From Fragilariopsis cylindrus CCMP1102 (taxonomy: Eukaryota; Bacillariophyta; Bacillariophyceae; Bacillariales; Bacillariaceae): DNA of 64,000 bases. Location of the stretch: NCBI GenBank assembly GCA_900095095.1, contig FMBT01000451.1:1-64000 (forward strand), written 5' to 3'. A program made the position numbers and the translations under genes. The stretch's first letter is position 1; each line of letters begins with the position of its first letter. The notes under the pieces were generated by a model. That model was given only the letters and a program-made list of their open reading frames with translations. It did not search any database and had not been told where the DNA came from. Below, one piece after another: positions 45,783 to 58,154 of the stretch.

Positions 45783-46572
45783 TAAATAAATATATTCTAA
45801 AAACCCCGCTGTGGTGGTTTCTATATTCTAATCGGGCTGAAATGGATTCGTGTTTATATATATTATCAAACTACTATATCCACCGCATTTGATTCAATTA
45901 AGTTTAATGAATGAGGCGTCTAACATTGGAAGCTGTGGTTGATTTAATAATAATGATAACAGTATGTAATGTATTTAAAGATAAAAAATTAGTTATAAAT
46001 AAATATGTTCACATTCACTAAAACGATAAATGTGTCATGTGTTTATCCCTTTGAACAATTCGTACAAAACTGATACAATAACTATATAGTATCAGTATCT
46101 ATTTGGCACACATGAATTATTCCGAACAAATGAGGACGAAGGACGTGTAGTGTGCTTTTATCTTCGCCAATCAGTCTCATTTCCTACAGTATTTGCAGTC
46201 ATTAGAAAGAGATTCTTACAGTGCTTTAGTTTAGTAAAGACATGTAACATAAGATCTATCTAGTAGGTAGTTGTAAATTCCTCAAATGGTACGAATACAT
46301 ACTACTTGTGCGTTGTAATTGAGTTGGAAGGCAAAACAGAAATCGGAAATTATAAATTTTAAGGATAATTTTATTGTTAAAATCTACTTGTAACTTTGCG
46401 ACTGCTCCGATTTTTTTCTCCTTCTACTTCTTTTCTGCATATCAGATCTATCAACAAAGTTAAAAATTCCAACAAATTAGACAACGACGTCAGCATAAGC
46501 ATAGTTTTATTTTGTTTTCAATAGGTCTGCAAAGCCGTCTCTGTTTCTATATTGATAATCTCATCATATTAT

Positions 46573-46612
<40 letters not shown>

Positions 46613-46639
46613 CTGTACCCAATATACTGTATGTTAATT
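45783..46639. other. Spacer, convergent 3' ends
   Basis: AT-rich sequence between RPB5 and the next gene on the minus strand. It contains an (AT)18 tract at 46575-46611. Nothing else is recognised. Confidence 0.5.
46575..46611. repeat. (AT)n microsatellite
   Basis: About 18 AT units, directly downstream of the small basic protein gene. Confidence 0.95.
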
Positions 46640-47026
46640 TTACCGACTTCGTTTACCAATTTTTTCTTGTCTTTTTCTTCGACCAGTACGCGAACATGGT
46701 CGACTTCCTTTATTAGCTTTCTTAGGTTTTCGAGAATTTCGACCCGCCTGGATGATTAATTCTAAATTATTATTTAGATTATTTACAAGGAGAGATTGAT
46801 TTCTGTTCAATGATGTCCCCATATTGAATATATTATTATTATTACCGTCGTTATCCATAGGGAAAGTACCAGGAAGAGGAACATTCTTGACGCGTTCGTC
46901 GATTGCTGCTCTTCCGACGATTGAAGAGAAATATGATAGGGACGTCGTTGGACTGCAATTATAACGCACCAGTTTTTGCATGCTGCTTGTATTGCGAGAT
47001 CGTACCAGCATTTGTGAAAGCATCAT
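46640..47026 (-). CDS. Small basic protein, probably organelle-targeted
   Basis: 128 residues from MMLSQMLVRSRNTSSMQK. The N-terminus is Arg/Ser-rich without acidic residues, like a mitochondrial presequence. The middle is Asn-rich. The last 35 residues are strongly basic: GRNSRKPKKANKGSRPCSR, then TGRRKRQEKIGKRSR. A tail of this kind would suit RNA contact, for example an organellar ribosomal protein, but I do not recognise a named family with confidence. No domain beyond this. The frame is intact and the protein is rich in codons typical of the neighbours. Confidence 0.5.
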   Translation of the reverse strand: MMLSQMLVRSRNTSSMQKLVRYNCSPTTSLSYFSSIVGRAAIDERVKNVPLPGTFPMDNDGNNNNIFNMGTSLNRNQSLLVNNLNNNLELIIQAGRNSRKPKKANKGSRPCSRTGRRKRQEKIGKRSR

Positions 47027-48023
47027 CTTATTGTTATTCGTGCTGAACTTGTTTCCCCTACAATATTTTGTCTTTAATGATCGGTATGTTGATACTGTAG
47101 CTGAAGTGATATTTTAAAGCTCTAAGCTATTGTAGCATTAAAAGCAGCAGCAACGTTGACCATGCATTTTCAATTTCTTTACAGTATTGCGATTATCGTC
47201 GTAACCTGACCATGCGGTTAAAAATTGAACGAAAACACCCTACAATTGTATTTTCTCGAACACCCCCGAATCTCTCCTTTATCTTTTTACTACCGTATTA
47301 GTATTCTATTCTAGATAGTATTCTATTCTACATAGTAACTTATACTTTATTTGTTATCAGACCCAACTACTGTATGTTGAACCTTCTATTAGATGGGTAC
47401 ATATGCAGCTCCCGGATAATTAATTTCAGGTGGCGTTTTTTTGCCACCTAAAAGAATAGGTCAATAAGTAGACAACAAAAATCAGGTTAAAAGCTGTCAA
47501 TGTACGTGATAGCTACTACTTGCTGAAGCTAGCTCTAACGATATTGAATTCAAAGGACAGTACTCCAGTGATATATGGGAAGGCATTACGTCCAGTATTT
47601 CTAATATATCCCCAGCATTGAAATGAGTAGTGAAGTAGGACTTGCAAGACCAACCGCGTCACATATCTAAAACATTACTTGCTTACGGATTACAAAAAAA
47701 TAGTTACTTGGTTATTAAGAAGTGATTTGTGGTTAATGGTTATTATATCCAGGTAGCGGTGGCTGTGTTGATTGCTGAATTTCATCTCAATTAATCCGTA
47801 TTTGATTGGTTGAAGTAGAATCGACTCCAATCAGATCAATAGGTGATGAGTACATTTGTTACTTTGCATATATTCTTTCGTTGCGTTCTTTGTATGAAAT
47901 AAAATGCACGAAGGGGTGGATTTTTTCTTCTCAGCAGTATCAATCGTTACAATTGTGGCGCCCACGATAGAAATGATTATATAAGAAGGTGACAATGAAT
48001 TTCAATTTTTATAGAAATTTATA
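47027..48023. other. Spacer with one hairpin
   Basis: About 1 kb without a supportable gene. A stem AGGTGGC/GCCACCT with an 8-nt loop lies at 47428-47449. Confidence 0.45.
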
Positions 48024-48495
48024 TTAAAGACCAGTTTTTCGCTTAGCTTGTGATGAAATATGCAGAACATTATTTCCCCGAATGAAGCAGTCACCATACG
48101 TTGCTTTTAATTGTCCATCCAAACCAAACTCCTGTGTTTGTTCCATTGCAATATTCAAGTAACCATCAAGACATGCCAAAACCCCTCTATATTCGATCCC
48201 CGAATTAAGCTTAACAACCGCTGGACGCCCTAGAACACTTTTTAGGAAATCAGAAGGTGTTCGTTTCTTTTCTACTTTTTTATCCTAAAGAAAGATGACG
48301 AGTCAGGTGACAGTAAAAAAGGGTATAATTAATTGTGAGATGGGAGAACAATAAATGCCGATCATACTCATACTATTAAAGTAAAGCGGTCTACAATGTA
48401 TGTATTGGTATATACGTAGGATGAAAACTCACCGTATCTTCCGGAGCTGCCGTCTCAGGTACCTGAGGTGTTCCAGTATTTGTTGGTTCTGACAT
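48024..48495 (-). CDS. LSM6: U6 snRNA-associated Sm-like protein LSm6
   Basis: Two exons (48495-48433, 48284-48024) with a 148-bp GTGAGT...TTTAG intron give 107 residues. The N-terminal 25 residues are a polar extension (MSEPTNTGTPQVPETAAPED). The rest is a complete LSm6: RTPSDFLKSVLGRPAVVKLN, SGIEYRGVLACLDGYLNIAM, EQTQEFGLDGQLKATYGDC, FIRGNNVLHISSQ. Both Sm motifs are intact, including the LDGYLN and IRGNNV RNA-binding loops. LSm6 is part of the LSm2-8 ring on U6 snRNA in the nucleus and the LSm1-7 ring in cytoplasmic mRNA decay. This gene is too short per exon to be seen as a long open frame. Confidence 0.95.
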
Positions 48496-49150
48496 GATTA
48501 TAGCTATAACTACTGCCTGATTGTTTTTAAACTGTATGTATTGTACAAACGGAACGTCAGATGGCGTTCATAAATTGATAGCTAGTTGTTCGAAGTTTGT
48601 GAATAATATGATGTACTATGTTGTTCATTGTCGCGTCGTTGATCTTCGAAGCAACAAATTAACATTGGCGTTCCCAGACATGGATAAAAATTTATATGAG
48701 GAATTTTAAAAACCACAGTCCCCCAACGTTTTTTTGTACCTAATAATTCATTACGAAAGTATAGTTTGTTGACACCAAAAGTTACTAACTCCTCCCTATA
48801 TAGTCATATGCTACCGTGTACTCAAACAGACCAAGCAATTATTCTTCCTATAGAACATATCTAGTTCTTTAAATGCACAAATAAAGGCTAATCTGAATAT
48901 TTAGTAATATAGCCTTTTATATTAATATGTCTAGAATAATCTGAATTATGTCACACATACCATTCTTTTGGAAGTGTATATGTATCTTGATATAGCCGCA
49001 ACTCTATTATATATAAAACTTTATATTGATACGAGTGAATTAATTTCGTCTAAAGCTAGAAGGATAATATTACTAATAGTTACATTGTCTACTCAATATG
49101 TATACATACATTCCATCCAGCCTCTTGTAAAGTTGGCTCAATTATCCCTT
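48496..49150. other. Spacer between LSm6 and the dehydrogenase-PKD gene
   Basis: AT-rich; the short frames here have no domain. I see nothing. Confidence 0.4.
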
Positions 49151-51761
49151 TCACTCAAGCAACTCCAGAGCGAGAATGACCACGCTAGTGAAGATAATTA
49201 TTCCAGCAGAAATCGAATTGATCATCACAATTCTGGCTGAGCTTTCATTATACATAATAGTTATAGATTCCTCTGAATTTGATCCGACTTCATCAACATT
49301 ATTTTGTTCTCTAGAATATACTCTTCCTTTCCTATATTGATGTGTATTTCATCATTCTTTATTTCAATTGCTTCATTTTCATGTTCCATTTTTTCGTCTG
49401 TTTCTTTATCATGATTGACAACTTCATTGTTCTCAATTTCGTCATTTTTATCTTCGTCGTCGTCGTCGTTGTCATCATCTTCTGTTATATTGCCAATTTC
49501 ATTTTCGTTACTTTTAACCTCATTTTCCAGATTATATATGTCATAAATAAAGCTGTGAACTTATCTTCTCTTTCTCGAACAACGATTGTTCGTTCTGTCC
49601 CAGATTCTATTCCCAACCCATCATTATCACTCCATACAAGGAACTTAAAACCGTCCCTTTGATCAGCAGAAACCTCCACATGAAGTTCGTGGTTAACCCA
49701 CGAGGTTACAACTGATGGAGTAGTAACAGAGTATCCATCTAACACAAGTTCCATACCACTTTCAGGCTCTGAGTCAAAAACCAGTTGTACCATCTTTGGC
49801 ATAATATTCCTGCTTGTGGTCGTCGATAGTCCAGTTTTTGAGTCAGTTACCGTTAATAACACTTCTAAGTAAGAATTTGTTGATGCTAAGAAGTCCTCAG
49901 GAGAAGGTCCGGGATCAATACGAATGTTATTACCCTTCGTATGATCCAAGAATGGGTGAAAGTGATCCTTATGATGTTTTCTCACCTCCCACTCTAGAAG
50001 GTCACCATTGTCGTCGTTGTCATCGCCCGTCATTCCTTTTAGAATAAAAACATCTCCAACGGCAAAGGTAGCGCCTACTTCCGGGCTTTCAATAATAGGC
50101 TCCGGTGGAGGAGTTCCTATGCTCACCAATATTTGCACCGTGTCAGAAATTCCACCAGGATCTGTGACAAGAAGATTGACAGTGTACACGCCCGGTTCGT
50201 TATAGGCGTGTGAAGGATTACTTTCAGTGGAAGAACTTTCATCATCGTCTTCCACTGTTGCCGTCACCAAAAGACCAATAATATGTGAGATCACCCCCGT
50301 CTGGGTCCAAGCTTTCACTACCATCGAATTGAATATCCGTCCCTATGGAAGCTAATAGTTTATCGGCTGTTGCGGTAGCTATCGGTTGACGATGAGGCTT
50401 GGCATCATCATCTATGTCATTATTAGAATTGTTATCGTCCTCATCATTATTACCACCATCGTACCAAATTCGACGAATGTTTGGACTACCGTACCTCGTC
50501 GTATAATACAAAGCCTGGGTATCTTTATATGGTCCGAACAAAAGCTGTACAGGCTTACCAAGATCCTTTTCTAAAGGTCAAAGAATGTAGAGTTGAAGTA
50601 TTCCGGAATGGGAATATCGCATTCGCGACAGGCTCCAGCGATGTCTTCCTCAAGAAGATATAATTTATCAAAGACAAAATCAAGGTACATCATCGCATTC
50701 TCGTACTTTTCTGGCCATCCGATCCCTTTTGGGACGACAGCACTTCCAGCCACACAAGCGGCACCTTCGGAATCATGAGGATACCAAAACGTAGGATCCT
50801 TCAATGATCTATCACTCGGAATTTTGCATTCGTCATACGATTTCTTTTTACATGGACCCTCCCTAATTGGAAACCCATAGTTTCCTCCCGACTCGATCTC
50901 GTTAATCTCTTCCCAAGTCGTACCACCCACATCTGACACATAAATTCTAGTTGTTGACGAGTCCGGATGTTGATTCATCCTAAACGGATTTCTAAATCCA
51001 AACGCGAATATTTCCTCGCAGATCACGTCCGTATTATCATTATGACCTCCAAAGTTACAACGTCTACTATCTTCATCTTCGTTGTCGTCGTCATTCTTCC
51101 ATGGATTATCAAGCGGGATTTTCCCATCGTCTGTAATACGAATAATCTTACCAAAAAGATGATTCAATTCCTGAGAGGGTGTTTCGGGATGTTTCATCCC
51201 TGAGTCCCCAATGCTGAAATAAAGATATCCGTCGTCTTTTCCGAAGACTATATCTCCGCCATTGTGTGTTTTGGTTCTCAATGGATCAGTCTCTAACAGA
51301 ACTTCCTCACTATCTGCATCGATCTTCAATTCATCAAGATCAAAAAAAACCTATAACCTAGTAACTGGTCCATCTTTTAACGTGTCAACTAAACACTCTC
51401 CCTGCTTGTTATAAGTGTACGATACGTAAATATAACCATTCTCTTCAATTTGCGGATGTGCACGAACCTGATGGAGCCCTAGCTCACCGTTGGTGCAGAT
51501 TCTATCCGATAAATCTAAGACAGTTTCGGTTTTTATATCGTTGGACGATTCCGATCCTGGATTAAGAATTAATTTAATTACACCATTTTTGACAGCTGCA
51601 AGGAAAACGAAATCATCTTTCAACGGAACGAAACCGATGGTACTAACACCGTTGATCTTGACAATTCCCTCTTCTCTAAATCCTGGAGGGAGCGCCATCG
51701 AGTTTTGAAAGCAAAAGCAATAGATGACAAGAATCAGAAAGACGTGCATCATCATATTCAT
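49151..51761 (-). CDS. Secreted glucose/sorbosone dehydrogenase-like beta-propeller with PKD domain and C-terminal membrane span; apparent frame breaks
   Basis: The start is MNMMMHVFLILVIYCFCFQN at 51761, a signal peptide. Propeller motifs follow: LPPGFREEGIVKINGVSTIG, GLHQVRAHPQIEENGYIYVS, THNGGDIVFGKDDGYLYFSI, GDSGMKHPE, ELNHLFGKIIRI, FAFGFRNPFRMNQHP, YVSDVGGTTWEEINEI, GGNYGFP and LLFGPYKDTQALYY...IRRIWYD. These are typical of PQQ-type GSDH and HHIP proteins. A PKD fold follows (DGSESLDPDGGDLTYYWSF, HAYNEPGVYTVNLLVTD). The tail is acidic and ends in one membrane span (SAGIIIFTSVVILALELLE), stop at 49151. Segments are separated by an in-frame TAG beside a T run (about 51345-51353) and -1 steps near 50573, 50262, 49545 and 49295. 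It is probably a cell-surface sugar-oxidising or binding protein. Confidence 0.7.
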
Positions 51762-52363
51762 CTTGATTTTTTGTATAATGTCGAATGTATAAATTGATTT
51801 ATTTTGTATTTCATTACAATACACTGTACTTGTTTATCATGGAAAGTACAAGCATGTAGTATAGTTATTATTGTGCGTATTCGATGCAAGATCACTAGAA
51901 CAAAACAATCTAGTATCTGTTGCAAAAGTATGTGAAAATTTCTAAATTGTATGTTTTGTTTGACAAAATCGTCGTACATAACGTTAGTACAACTGTGTAT
52001 GGTCCTGTACTTATAGCGAACACGAACTGCTCTTCGAAATAGCCCTTTTACTCATCTCCGCTTGATTTCTATTTTTTGTATAAGTGAGAATGTCCTGGCG
52101 CCAATTTTATTACAAGTCGTATTCCCATCGAACGGAAATTTAATTCACGAAACACCTAGGGTGATAAAAATAATGGTCCTGTAAAAAGTTCATCACGAAA
52201 AGCGTGTCTCGTCGTTGCGTAAAGTCTCGAGGAGTCTTTATTCACGTTTCATCTTTGTTGCTGTTCGCCGTCACACACGCCAATAGCAAATAGCACATCA
52301 ATATCTTCTTGTTATTCAGTCAATCATTACAAACATAACGTTCAACTGACGACAACCACCATC
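51762..52363. other. Divergent promoter spacer
   Basis: Spacer between the dehydrogenase-PKD gene (minus) and the VASt gene (plus). Apart from AT-rich promoter sequence I see nothing. Confidence 0.4.
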
Positions 52364-55300
52364 ATGGAGGTGCCGTATAATCCTTCCGAAAAAGAGGTAT
52401 CGGTAACGAATCACGTCCCTCATGATGCAGATAATAGGGACGATGGAAAAGATGACGTTCCGGTTCTGGAGGAGTGCGCCGACGAAGAACAGATGCTAAC
52501 ACCAGTAGAACAAAAAGAAACCCCCGAGGAGGAGGAACAGGAACATGAGGAGGAGTCGATGTCAACTAGTGTGAATTCTCCAAGCATAACACTTCCAATT
52601 GAAGAAAAGTTGAATACAATGGACGATATATCAACGGAAATTATTAATGACGATACCGCCGATACGACATCAGAAAAGATTATATCATTCTCCTTCGATT
52701 GGTCTGAAGCATTCAAGAGTCCAAACGTAATTGGATTTTCACCTAGCAAATTCGGTAGTCATCATGGATTGGGTAAGATACTATTAGCCAGGGGCATGCG
52801 AAGAATATATGATGTCATATGAATTTCACATTCATTCATTTGTTTGTTCTAGTTGGACATTGAATAATGAATCGTTGACTTACTTTGTTGTTTATTTATA
52901 AATATTTATTTTTCCGATTCTTCTTCTTAGGATTGCAGCTGGCTGTCGAAAGAAACAAAAATACGGCTCAATTTCTCGGCAATATTTCGGTATTTCTATC
53001 TAGTGTTGCTACTCTCTACGAACAGTTAGGAATTTATCTAATAAAAACATCGCAATCTATCCATCCACAACAATTATCTTCATTCAAAATATCGATCGAT
53101 GACGATTTTCAATCACTATACGAGTCAATCCTCCATTTAAGTAGTGGCTTTCGAAATTCTGCAATCTGTTATAGAAATACAATTGTTTCTTCCCTGCAAA
53201 AGACTTTGACAGACAACGGAAAGGTAACAGGTGCTTTCATTAATCAATATAGAGAAGTAAAGCAGGCAAGCCTTGAAGCAAGAAAGTTGGCATTAATGAA
53301 TTACTCGAAATGTACAAATGCTGTAAAAGCCGCTGAAATGGAGATTCAAATATGGGTATCAAACATACAGCAAAAGAAAAACGATAGTGGAATTGTTGGT
53401 GAAGAAAGTAAAGAACAGGGAGAAATTCAAATATCGGATACAGATTTGCCATGGGAAAAGTCTTTGAAGGTACTCGGAAAAAAGGAAAATGAAATAGAAT
53501 CTACATTACGTCTCATCCAAAAACTTAAAGGGGTCCAATTGTGCGAAGCTCGGTACGTCGAGAGTGTTTCGAAAGAGAACGAATTAGTAAAAGTCGTGGA
53601 AGAAGCGGAGGTTCTTGCGTTGGGCAAAACACAACAGATGGAACGAGAATTACTGAATTCTTTTGTAAGCGTCATACTTGGGAAAGTTTTTCCAAAAGAT
53701 AATAACGCAGAATTCGTTTCTGTGACCCCAACAGGTATTCGAAGGAGTGGTGATGTAGATAAACCTTCTACGGAAGGTATCGAGAAAAAAGGAATAGATT
53801 TACTTGCAAACTTATTCAAACAACAGTCCGTTCCTTATGAAGAGGGAATGGGTGTAATGGACGCAGAGACTCTAGGACTTCCTGAATCAGTTGGAATAAA
53901 GAGAGATAAGGTCAAATCCTCCTTTTCAACTCGTGGAAATCGTATCAAAGTTACCGAAATTGTCATAAAACTTTTTGAGGAAATCGCCGACGTTACTCTT
54001 AAATCCTCGTCGAGAATGCGATCACAAATTGTGAATCAGAGGTAAGATGATTTGTTTTCTTTCTGGTATCATAGTTGAGTAGAACGTTGCAACAAATTGC
54101 AAAATTTTAGAAATTACCTCACATATTCCTTAATCGCCTCTGTTCACGACTTTTGTAAAACTAGGGGAAGATCTTCCGAGGATAACTCACCAGCTGCAAA
54201 TCTATGGCGTTTCTCTTTGAATTTGCTTCAAGACGAAGCTAAGCTGATTTCGGAGTCCACTTTTAAAATTTCTAAACTAGAAAATTGGCTCACTAACTCA
54301 AGAAAAAATCTTGCAAACGAAATTGATATGGATGATGCGGGTTGGAAACATGTATGTGATGCAGCCCGTGCCGAAACGAGGTTTGAAGCAAGATACAAAC
54401 AAACGAAGCAACAAAGGCAACGGGCTTCATCTAAGGAATTCTCCAAAAGGGGATCCGGTGTACGACAGCGGGCTTCTTCTAAGGAACTCTTCCGACAGGG
54501 ATCCAGTGATTCTTCTGATGATATTCTACAATCACAAAGAAAACGAATCGATTCTTCGGGATCGATAGGAACGACCACTCCCAATAGAGTTGGAAGGGCA
54601 TTCTTTAAAGGAGGCGAAGCAATGAAAAAACTAGCTGAGCAATCAATTACTCAAATCGCGAATATCGGCGTCGAAGCAGATCAAAAAGAAGCCAATGATC
54701 AGCAAGCATTAGAAGAAGCGAGGACGACAAAGAAGCGAGCAATTCTTGCGTACACAACATACACAACAGCGCGCATCGACAAAATTGAGTCAGAAGACGA
54801 TGCTGGATGGATCGAAATGAAAGAGACACTCGGAAAGCTTACGGAAAGTATTAGAGCTTTGCATAAGGTCCGATGCACCGTGTTCGAAGAGAGACTTACA
54901 CAGGAACTAGATAAGTCTTTTCAATCGCTGGTTGGGAATGTGGCCGTATGGTCGGAAAGTGTTCGAGAGAAAATATTGAAAAGCGATCAAACATCTTCCT
55001 CAGCAACGGGTGATATTCCTGGAGAGTATACCCTTACACCAAAGGTTGCCAAAACGGATAATATCGTTCAATTGTTGGAGTCAGAAATAGGGCAGTCAAT
55101 AATATCAAAGCTGAAGGTTTCAAGTGGATCAACAAATACCCGATCAGAGGAGAAAGAAGTCGGCAACCACGAAACCACTGTAATGACAGAACCGGAACCC
55201 CCAAATACTAGCGCTCTAAACAAAGAGATTCCCCAAAAGCCACAGATAAAAACGATTTCTCCTTCTACTAATAGCCCAAATCCTTCCGAGATTTCGGGAG

Positions 55301-56745
55301 ATGACAGTCAGTCAATATCTACCTCCACTGAGACTAATATCGTTAAAGAGAAGGAAGAAAGTTCGGAGTTAAAAGCTTTTGTCAAACAATTTTGGTCGAA
55401 GAAACCGAAAGATGAAAAATTGCCGGATATACTAGAAATATACACATGTGCTTATCGTCCAAAGGAAAGGGTAACATTTTTAACCCCGCACTTTCCAGGG
55501 AGAATTTACACAACTACAGAAGGAATGTACTTCCTTGGCCCTGAGAAAAACTTTACTTTACAATGGGAAACAATCTCAAGTATCAAGAAAGAAATAGGAT
55601 TCATGGGATCAAATAATGAAAATGATTTGGTAATCACATATCGTTCTAAAAGCACGCTTGTATCGTTCGTTATTTGTCGCCTAATATCAAGGGATAAAAC
55701 GTTGATACACTTACGAAACTTGAAGGCAGAGAGAGACAAGTCCGAAGTATCAAAAACGCAAAACAACAACGACAACAACAACAACAATACTGTTAGTAAC
55801 ACTAAAGAAGTCCAATTACCGCCAGTTCCACCAGATTTGTTATTGAAAAATATGGAGATCGTTGTATCAAAGACGATTAAAAATGTTTCCATTACGTCTA
55901 TTTTTGAAAACGTATGGGCCGATCTCTCTGGAAATAAATCGTTTTACAGCTCTTGGCTTGAGGAGGAAGAATGTTTTGACATAACAACGGAAGACTGGAA
56001 GTATGAAGGTGAATTAAGGAATGAATGGTGCAACGAAAAATATACTCAGGAGCGTCTTGTTACATTCAAATTCAATCGAACTTCGCATCTTTACATCGGT
56101 CCGCCTGTGGCTTTTGTGAAGCAACGACACTTCTGTAGAGTCGAAGGGGACGATAAATGTATCCTTGCGATTTCGGCTGAATTCGAAGGCATTCCTTATG
56201 CTGATAATTTTGCCGTAGAGATGCGTTGGGTAGCAACGAGGAAGGGAACGAATAATGTTCATGTTCAGGTAGGACTTTTTGTGGTGTTCAAGAAGAATAC
56301 GATGCTAAAATCACAAATCAAGTCAGGAACTATTGCCGAAACGAAGAATGTACATCTGCGTCTTTTCGAAGCTGTTAAAAAGGCCTGTGTAGATTCTGAA
56401 GATGTTCAATTAGGAAATCAAGATTCTAAAGATGAAGGAGAGGAAGATGTCGACGATGACAACGATGACAACGACGAGACCGAAATCACCAAGACAGAGG
56501 AAAATCTACTTGATAAGCTTCAACGGAACTTTGCAGAGAGATCTATTGCCTCATCAATGGGTGTGGTAGCCTTTCTTTTTGCCGGACGACTTTTGTTCCG
56601 TGCTATCTTTGGATCAGGTGCTCTATCGGATACTCAACGTCTTGAAAATCGGATCGAAGACTTACAGAGCGAAGTCCGTGCCCTTCATACATCGATCGAT
56701 TTAATCACTGGTCTTCTCAAAGAGATGAGAGATGAGCGTGAATAA
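52364..56745 (+). CDS. BAR-like, GRAM and VASt domain lipid-transfer protein with C-terminal anchor
   Basis: Three exons (52364-52772, 52931-54041, 54111-56745) join in phase to 1,384 residues; introns of 158 and 69 bp. An acidic N-terminus precedes long helices like an F-BAR/BAR module (about residues 135-670: AVERNKNTAQFLGNISVFLS, KQASLEARKLALMNYSKCTN, EDDAGWIEMKETLGKLTESI). A GRAM domain follows (RVTFLTPHFPGRIYTTTEG, MYFLGPEKNFTLQWETISSI). Then comes a VASt domain (TSIFENVWADLSGNKSFYSS, HFCRVEGDDKCILAISAEFE, VEMRWVATRKGTNNVHVQVG), an acidic linker, one membrane span (GVVAFLFAGRLLFRAIF) and a short coiled coil. GRAM-VASt proteins (LAM/Aster) move sterols at ER contact sites. The added BAR region suggests it also senses or shapes membranes. 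Confidence 0.88.
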
Positions 56746-56852
56746 GTTCTGAATACAGTACGACGTATAACTAGAATTTTGGTTGAATAAAAGATTCAAA
56801 AAAAGAAATCCCTATTAATTATCATTTAAATAATTATCATTTAGAAAGAATG

Positions 56853-58154
56853 TCAGTCGATATCCGACAAAGATACTTTAGCCTTGGGTGTATCAAACCG
56901 TAGAGAACATGTCACATGTAGGAACTTGGAATCGTACCTGCTGTAAAATTTGCAGGCTTGGTCTCTGTATGACGATGACATAACATCCTGCAAAGGATCA
57001 ACACGATGATGTGACTGTAAACCATCATTAAAGGTATCATTATCTATTGGAGAAGGCGCCTCCAGCCTGTATCTAGCCATGTCTATGTATTCTTCTCGCA
57101 CGTGAAACGATTCGTCCTGTCGAAGCTCTGAAATGAGTCGAAGCATTTGTCCACGATTGATTGGTCCGAATATATGAACTTTGGAAGTCTTTTTACGTTT
57201 CACTAAGCCTTTCATCGTGCTGATAAGGGCAACAATATCAGGATAGCGATATGCACATTCGCAGGCAATAACTGTATCGTATTTTTCGGCATGATCCAAG
57301 GACTTCCCTGTTCCCCTGAGAAAGTCGTGCCAATCCAACTTCGTCACTTGTATTGAAGAGGAGGCTGCTGCTGCGAAAAACCTGGATACATTTTCTTTGC
57401 AATATTGCAACACTTCATTGCTGTAATCAGTTAGAGTCATTGAGTGAAAAGGGACTGCGGAAGAAGAGTATGATCGGAATATAGTGTTTAAAATACCTCC
57501 ATATCCCACGCCACTTCCTAGTTCAATTACGTTACCGAACATTAACTCGGGATGGGATGCAAAGTATAATGACATAGCAATAGAACTATCCCATGTCATA
57601 CTTCCTGTTCCGGCCCCAACAATCCCATCTGATATCTCTTGCAGAAGCAAAGAATCCTGATGACGTCCCAAATGGATAACTGGTTTATGTGCATTATTCT
57701 TACTTCTCACGTTGGTCTTCTCCCGAATGAGAAAGACCTTGCACGCTCTTTTAAGGTCATAAAATTCTTCAATCATCAATCCATCATTAGTGGAAGACAT
57801 CTTATTATTACTATTACTATTACTGTTACTGTTGTCAGAAATCGTTATCGACGTATTTTCTAGTTGGTAGAGAGACCGTGCAATCCCATCATCTGAAATA
57901 TGGTAATGATCTCCCTCTAGAAGCAAGATGGGTTCGGTTAATGTTGGAGGCGATGGTGTAATAATCACGTCTGGGGTAGAGTAGTATGGAGATTCTCTAT
58001 TATCTTGCGAGCTCGTAGGATACTTCGCGGAAGAAGAAGAAGCCGAACGGTTAATAAAATCCTGTTGATGACCCGTTGTTGTCGAAGTTGTGTCAGCAAT
58101 AGTATCAGTTTGATTCCGGGATATCATACTTTGACGAAATCGTATTCTTTTCAT
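56853..58154 (-). CDS. Family-16 (METTL21/FAM86-type) protein methyltransferase
   Basis: A single exon of about 433 residues. I start at the ATG at 58154 (MKRIRFRQSM); the frame two codons upstream has only TTG. The first 130 residues are polar and Ser/Thr/Asn-rich. The Methyltransf_16 core begins TGSMTWDSSIAMSLYFASHP. Its SAM-binding motif I is NVIELGSGVGYGGILNT, an acidic motif sits in SMTLTDYSNEVLQYCKENV, and the post-motif is YDTVIACECAYRYPDIVAL. A C-terminal segment with REEYIDMARYRLE follows. Members of this family methylate lysines of chaperones, eEF2, eEF1A and similar targets; the substrate here cannot be read from the sequence. It is convergent with the VASt gene, about 107 bp apart. 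Confidence 0.82.
   Translation of the reverse strand: MKRIRFRQSMISRNQTDTIADTTSTTTGHQQDFINRSASSSSAKYPTSSQDNRESPYYSTPDVIITPSPPTLTEPILLLEGDHYHISDDGIARSLYQLENTSITISDNSNSNSNSNNKMSSTNDGLMIEEFYDLKRACKVFLIREKTNVRSKNNAHKPVIHLGRHQDSLLLQEISDGIVGAGTGSMTWDSSIAMSLYFASHPELMFGNVIELGSGVGYGGILNTIFRSYSSSAVPFHSMTLTDYSNEVLQYCKENVSRFFAAAASSSIQVTKLDWHDFLRGTGKSLDHAEKYDTVIACECAYRYPDIVALISTMKGLVKRKKTSKVHIFGPINRGQMLRLISELRQDESFHVREEYIDMARYRLEAPSPIDNDTFNDGLQSHHRVDPLQDVMSSSYRDQACKFYSRYDSKFLHVTCSLRFDTPKAKVSLSDID

Noticed and set aside
53427-53819. 130-codon minus-strand frame inside the VASt gene
   Set aside because: Antisense shadow of a well-supported exon.
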